A stretch of DNA of 64,000 nucleotides from Leucobacter chromiireducens subsp. solipictus (GTDB lineage: Bacteria > Actinomycetota > Actinomycetes > Actinomycetales > Microbacteriaceae): positions 310,001 through 374,000 of the forward strand of contig NZ_QYAC01000003.1 in the NCBI RefSeq assembly GCF_016758195.1, given 5' to 3'. Of this stretch, positions 62,731 to 64,000 are shown in pieces. The notes under the pieces are model-generated. The model made no database searches. It was given only the letters and a program-made list of their open reading frames with translations, and had not been told where the DNA came from. Numbering within the stretch: the first letter of the stretch is position 1; each line of letters starts with the position of its first letter. The position numbers and the translations under genes were made by a program.

Positions 62731-63834
62731 CTACGGCGCGAGGCACCGGTGGACCCGCGGCCCGATGCGGGCGATCACCTCGTAGTTGATCGTGCCGAGG
62801 CGTGCCGACCACTCTTCGACCGCCGGGTGCCCCGCCGCGGGATCGCCAAACAGCACGACCCGTTCGCCCGGCTCGGCGGCCGCGGCCGGGCCGGTCAGTG
62901 CGACGGCGCAGCTGTCCATGCCGACGGGGCCGATCAGGGGGACGCGTGCGCCGCGAAGGCGGAAGCTAAGGTGGCCCCCGGCAAGCCGCCGCGGGAGGCC
63001 GTCCGCGTACCCGAGCGGGACCACGCCGATGCGGCGGCCGGCGTCCTGTCGCACGTCCACGAGTTCCGCGGTGAGGGTCATGGCGGGGCGCAGGCCCGGG
63101 GGTGGCGTGTGGTGGCCGGGCTCGGGGTCGAGGCCGTAGGCGGCGAGTCCGACCCGGACCGCGTCGTAGCGCAGCCGGGGTGAGCGCAGCGCCGCCGCGG
63201 AGGCGGCCAGATGTCGGAGCGGGGGTCGCACCCCGGCGCGGGCGAGCGTGGCCAGGCCGCGCTCGAAGCGGGTGGCCTGGGCGAGATCGGCGCCCGGGCT
63301 CGTGTTTGCCAGGTGGCTGAACGCCCCGGTGATGCGGACGAGTCCGGCCCGCTGCGCCGCTCCGGCCAGGCGGGCGAGCTCCTCCCACTGCTCGGGGCTC
63401 GCCCCGTTGCGGCTGAGGCCGGTGTCGAGCTTGAGCTGCGCGCTCGCGGGCATCCCGGCGGTGGCCGCGGCGGCGGCGAGGCGGCGGAGCTGTTCGGCGG
63501 AGCTGAGTCCGAGCTCGACGCGGTGCCGGATCGCTGAAGCGGCGTCGAAGGCGGTGTCGTGCAGCCAGCAGAGCAGTGGCGCGGTGAAGCCCGTGGCGCG
63601 CAGGGCGAGCGCCTCGTCGAGGTCCGCGACCGCCACCATTTCGGCCCCGGCGGAGATCACCGCCGGGGCCACGAGGTGCGCCCCGTGGCCGTAGGCGTTC
63701 GCTTTCGCGACGACGATGACGCGGCCGCCGTGGGCCCGCAGCGTCGCGATGTTGTGGTGGAGCGCGCTCAGGGAAATCTCGGCGACGCGGATCGGCTGCA
63801 CCGCAGGCGACGCGCCGTGAACTTGCCTTGTCAT
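62731..63834 (-). CDS. alr: Alanine racemase
   Basis: This 367-residue fold-type-III PLP enzyme interconverts L- and D-alanine for peptidoglycan. Lys44 (VAKANAYGHGAH) binds PLP, and YDAVRVGLAAYGLDP, PLGYADGLPR and GPVGMDSCAV are family motifs. The ATG at 63834 lies inside site C, with TAGCCT 7 nt before it, so the mRNA is probably leaderless; the frame is open further upstream but that part is not conserved-looking. It is convergent with the Fur gene and divergent from the gene at 63926. Confidence 0.9.
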   Translation of the reverse strand: MTRQVHGASPAVQPIRVAEISLSALHHNIATLRAHGGRVIVVAKANAYGHGAHLVAPAVISAGAEMVAVADLDEALALRATGFTAPLLCWLHDTAFDAASAIRHRVELGLSSAEQLRRLAAAAATAGMPASAQLKLDTGLSRNGASPEQWEELARLAGAAQRAGLVRITGAFSHLANTSPGADLAQATRFERGLATLARAGVRPPLRHLAASAAALRSPRLRYDAVRVGLAAYGLDPEPGHHTPPPGLRPAMTLTAELVDVRQDAGRRIGVVPLGYADGLPRRLAGGHLSFRLRGARVPLIGPVGMDSCAVALTGPAAAAEPGERVVLFGDPAAGHPAVEEWSARLGTINYEVIARIGPRVHRCLAP

Positions 63835-63853
63835 AGGACAAAGGCTAACATGG
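63829..63853. promoter_or_regulatory. Conserved 25-bp site C (alr / right-end gene)
   Basis: TGTCATAGGACAAA, three bases, TAACATGG. It covers the alr start codon and lies about 75 bp before the rightward gene at 63926. Confidence 0.78.
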
Positions 63854-63878
63854 CATATGTCAGCAAAACCTGCTCGTG

Positions 63879-63884
63879 TACACT
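63879..63884 (+). promoter_or_regulatory. Possible -10 box of the right-end gene
   Basis: TACACT fits a -10 hexamer; it is followed by a 7-bp hairpin (GAGGGCG / CGCCCTC, 63889-63910) just before the AGAAAGGAGA ribosome binding site. Confidence 0.35.
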
Positions 63885-63925
63885 CGGGGAGGGCGCGCAT
63901 CGCCGCCCTCAGAAAGGAGATTCGC

Positions 63926-64000
63926 ATGTCGGATCACGCACCTGTCCGTGACACCTCGGCCGGGATCTCCGGTGCGAGTGTCGAAGAGATCGTCGCAAGC
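63926..64000 (+). CDS. Partial protein at the right window edge
   Basis: The first 25 codons (MSDHAPVRDTSAGISGASVE, then EIVAS) follow the strong ribosome binding site AGAAAGGAGA. The fragment is too short to identify. It is divergent from alr across site C, and so may be part of the same regulon. Confidence 0.6.
   Translation, partial: MSDHAPVRDTSAGISGASVEEIVAS

Overview
The window is GC-rich actinobacterial DNA. Gene content and style (DegT, SerC, Bcr-type and IclR genes, many leaderless starts, GTG/TTG starts, strong GC3 codon use) suggest a Microbacteriaceae species such as Leucobacter; this is inference, as there is no rRNA or other marker to settle it.

Region 1 (1-5.4 kb) holds a cut-off gene at the left edge, a Cmx-like chloramphenicol/MFS exporter overlapping a PhnA/YjdM zinc-ribbon gene, small VOC and DUF4287-like genes, and a coupled pair encoding a HisC-like aminotransferase and an FMN alpha-hydroxy-acid oxidase. 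Region 2 (5.6-14 kb) is a catabolic block: an IclR regulator, CaiB-type CoA-transferase, glutaryl-CoA-dehydrogenase-like enzyme, GlcD-like FAD oxidase, a second IclR regulator, a VanB-type reductase and a cytochrome P450. Several genes here have short tandem repeats exactly at their stop codons. Region 3 (14.2-18.8 kb) is an apparent operon of a polar amino-acid ABC importer and a MIO-type ammonia-lyase related to HutH but with Asn at a key substrate-site position, preceded by a palindromic operator candidate. Region 4 (18.9-25.4 kb) carries an S33 peptidase lipoprotein, ArfB, a small alarmone synthetase, an APH-like kinase overlapping a homocysteine S-methyltransferase, a membrane protein and a CPBP protein. 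Region 5 (25.6-37 kb) is two consecutive complete oligopeptide ABC importers, each with fused DppD-DppF ATPases, then a convergent Bcr/CflA exporter. TypA and a maltokinase-cap-like protein follow.

Region 6 (41.3-46.6 kb) is a 5.2-kb integrative element in tRNA-Pro(CGG). It is bounded by a 35-bp direct repeat and carries an excisionase, a tyrosine integrase, an ordered array of four palindromes, a tiny ORF with a strong ribosome binding site, a DUF6414-like gene and an Abi/HEPN-type putative defence gene. Region 7 (46.6-52.7 kb) contains a small membrane protein and two divergent large LuxR-family ATPase regulators that look like paralogues.

Region 8 (53-64 kb) is the most unusual stretch. 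A FurA-like regulator lies amid pyridoxal kinase-serC-ctaD, degT-moxR-vwa, an unrecognised 262-aa protein and alr. Three near-identical 25-bp sites (56772-56796, 62179-62203, 63829-63853) overlap the start codons of pdxK, the 262-aa gene and alr. Each contains a TANNNT box 7 nt before the ATG, so the leftward transcripts are probably leaderless and jointly controlled. Four of these genes encode PLP-producing or PLP-using proteins. The regulon as a whole is not one I recognise.
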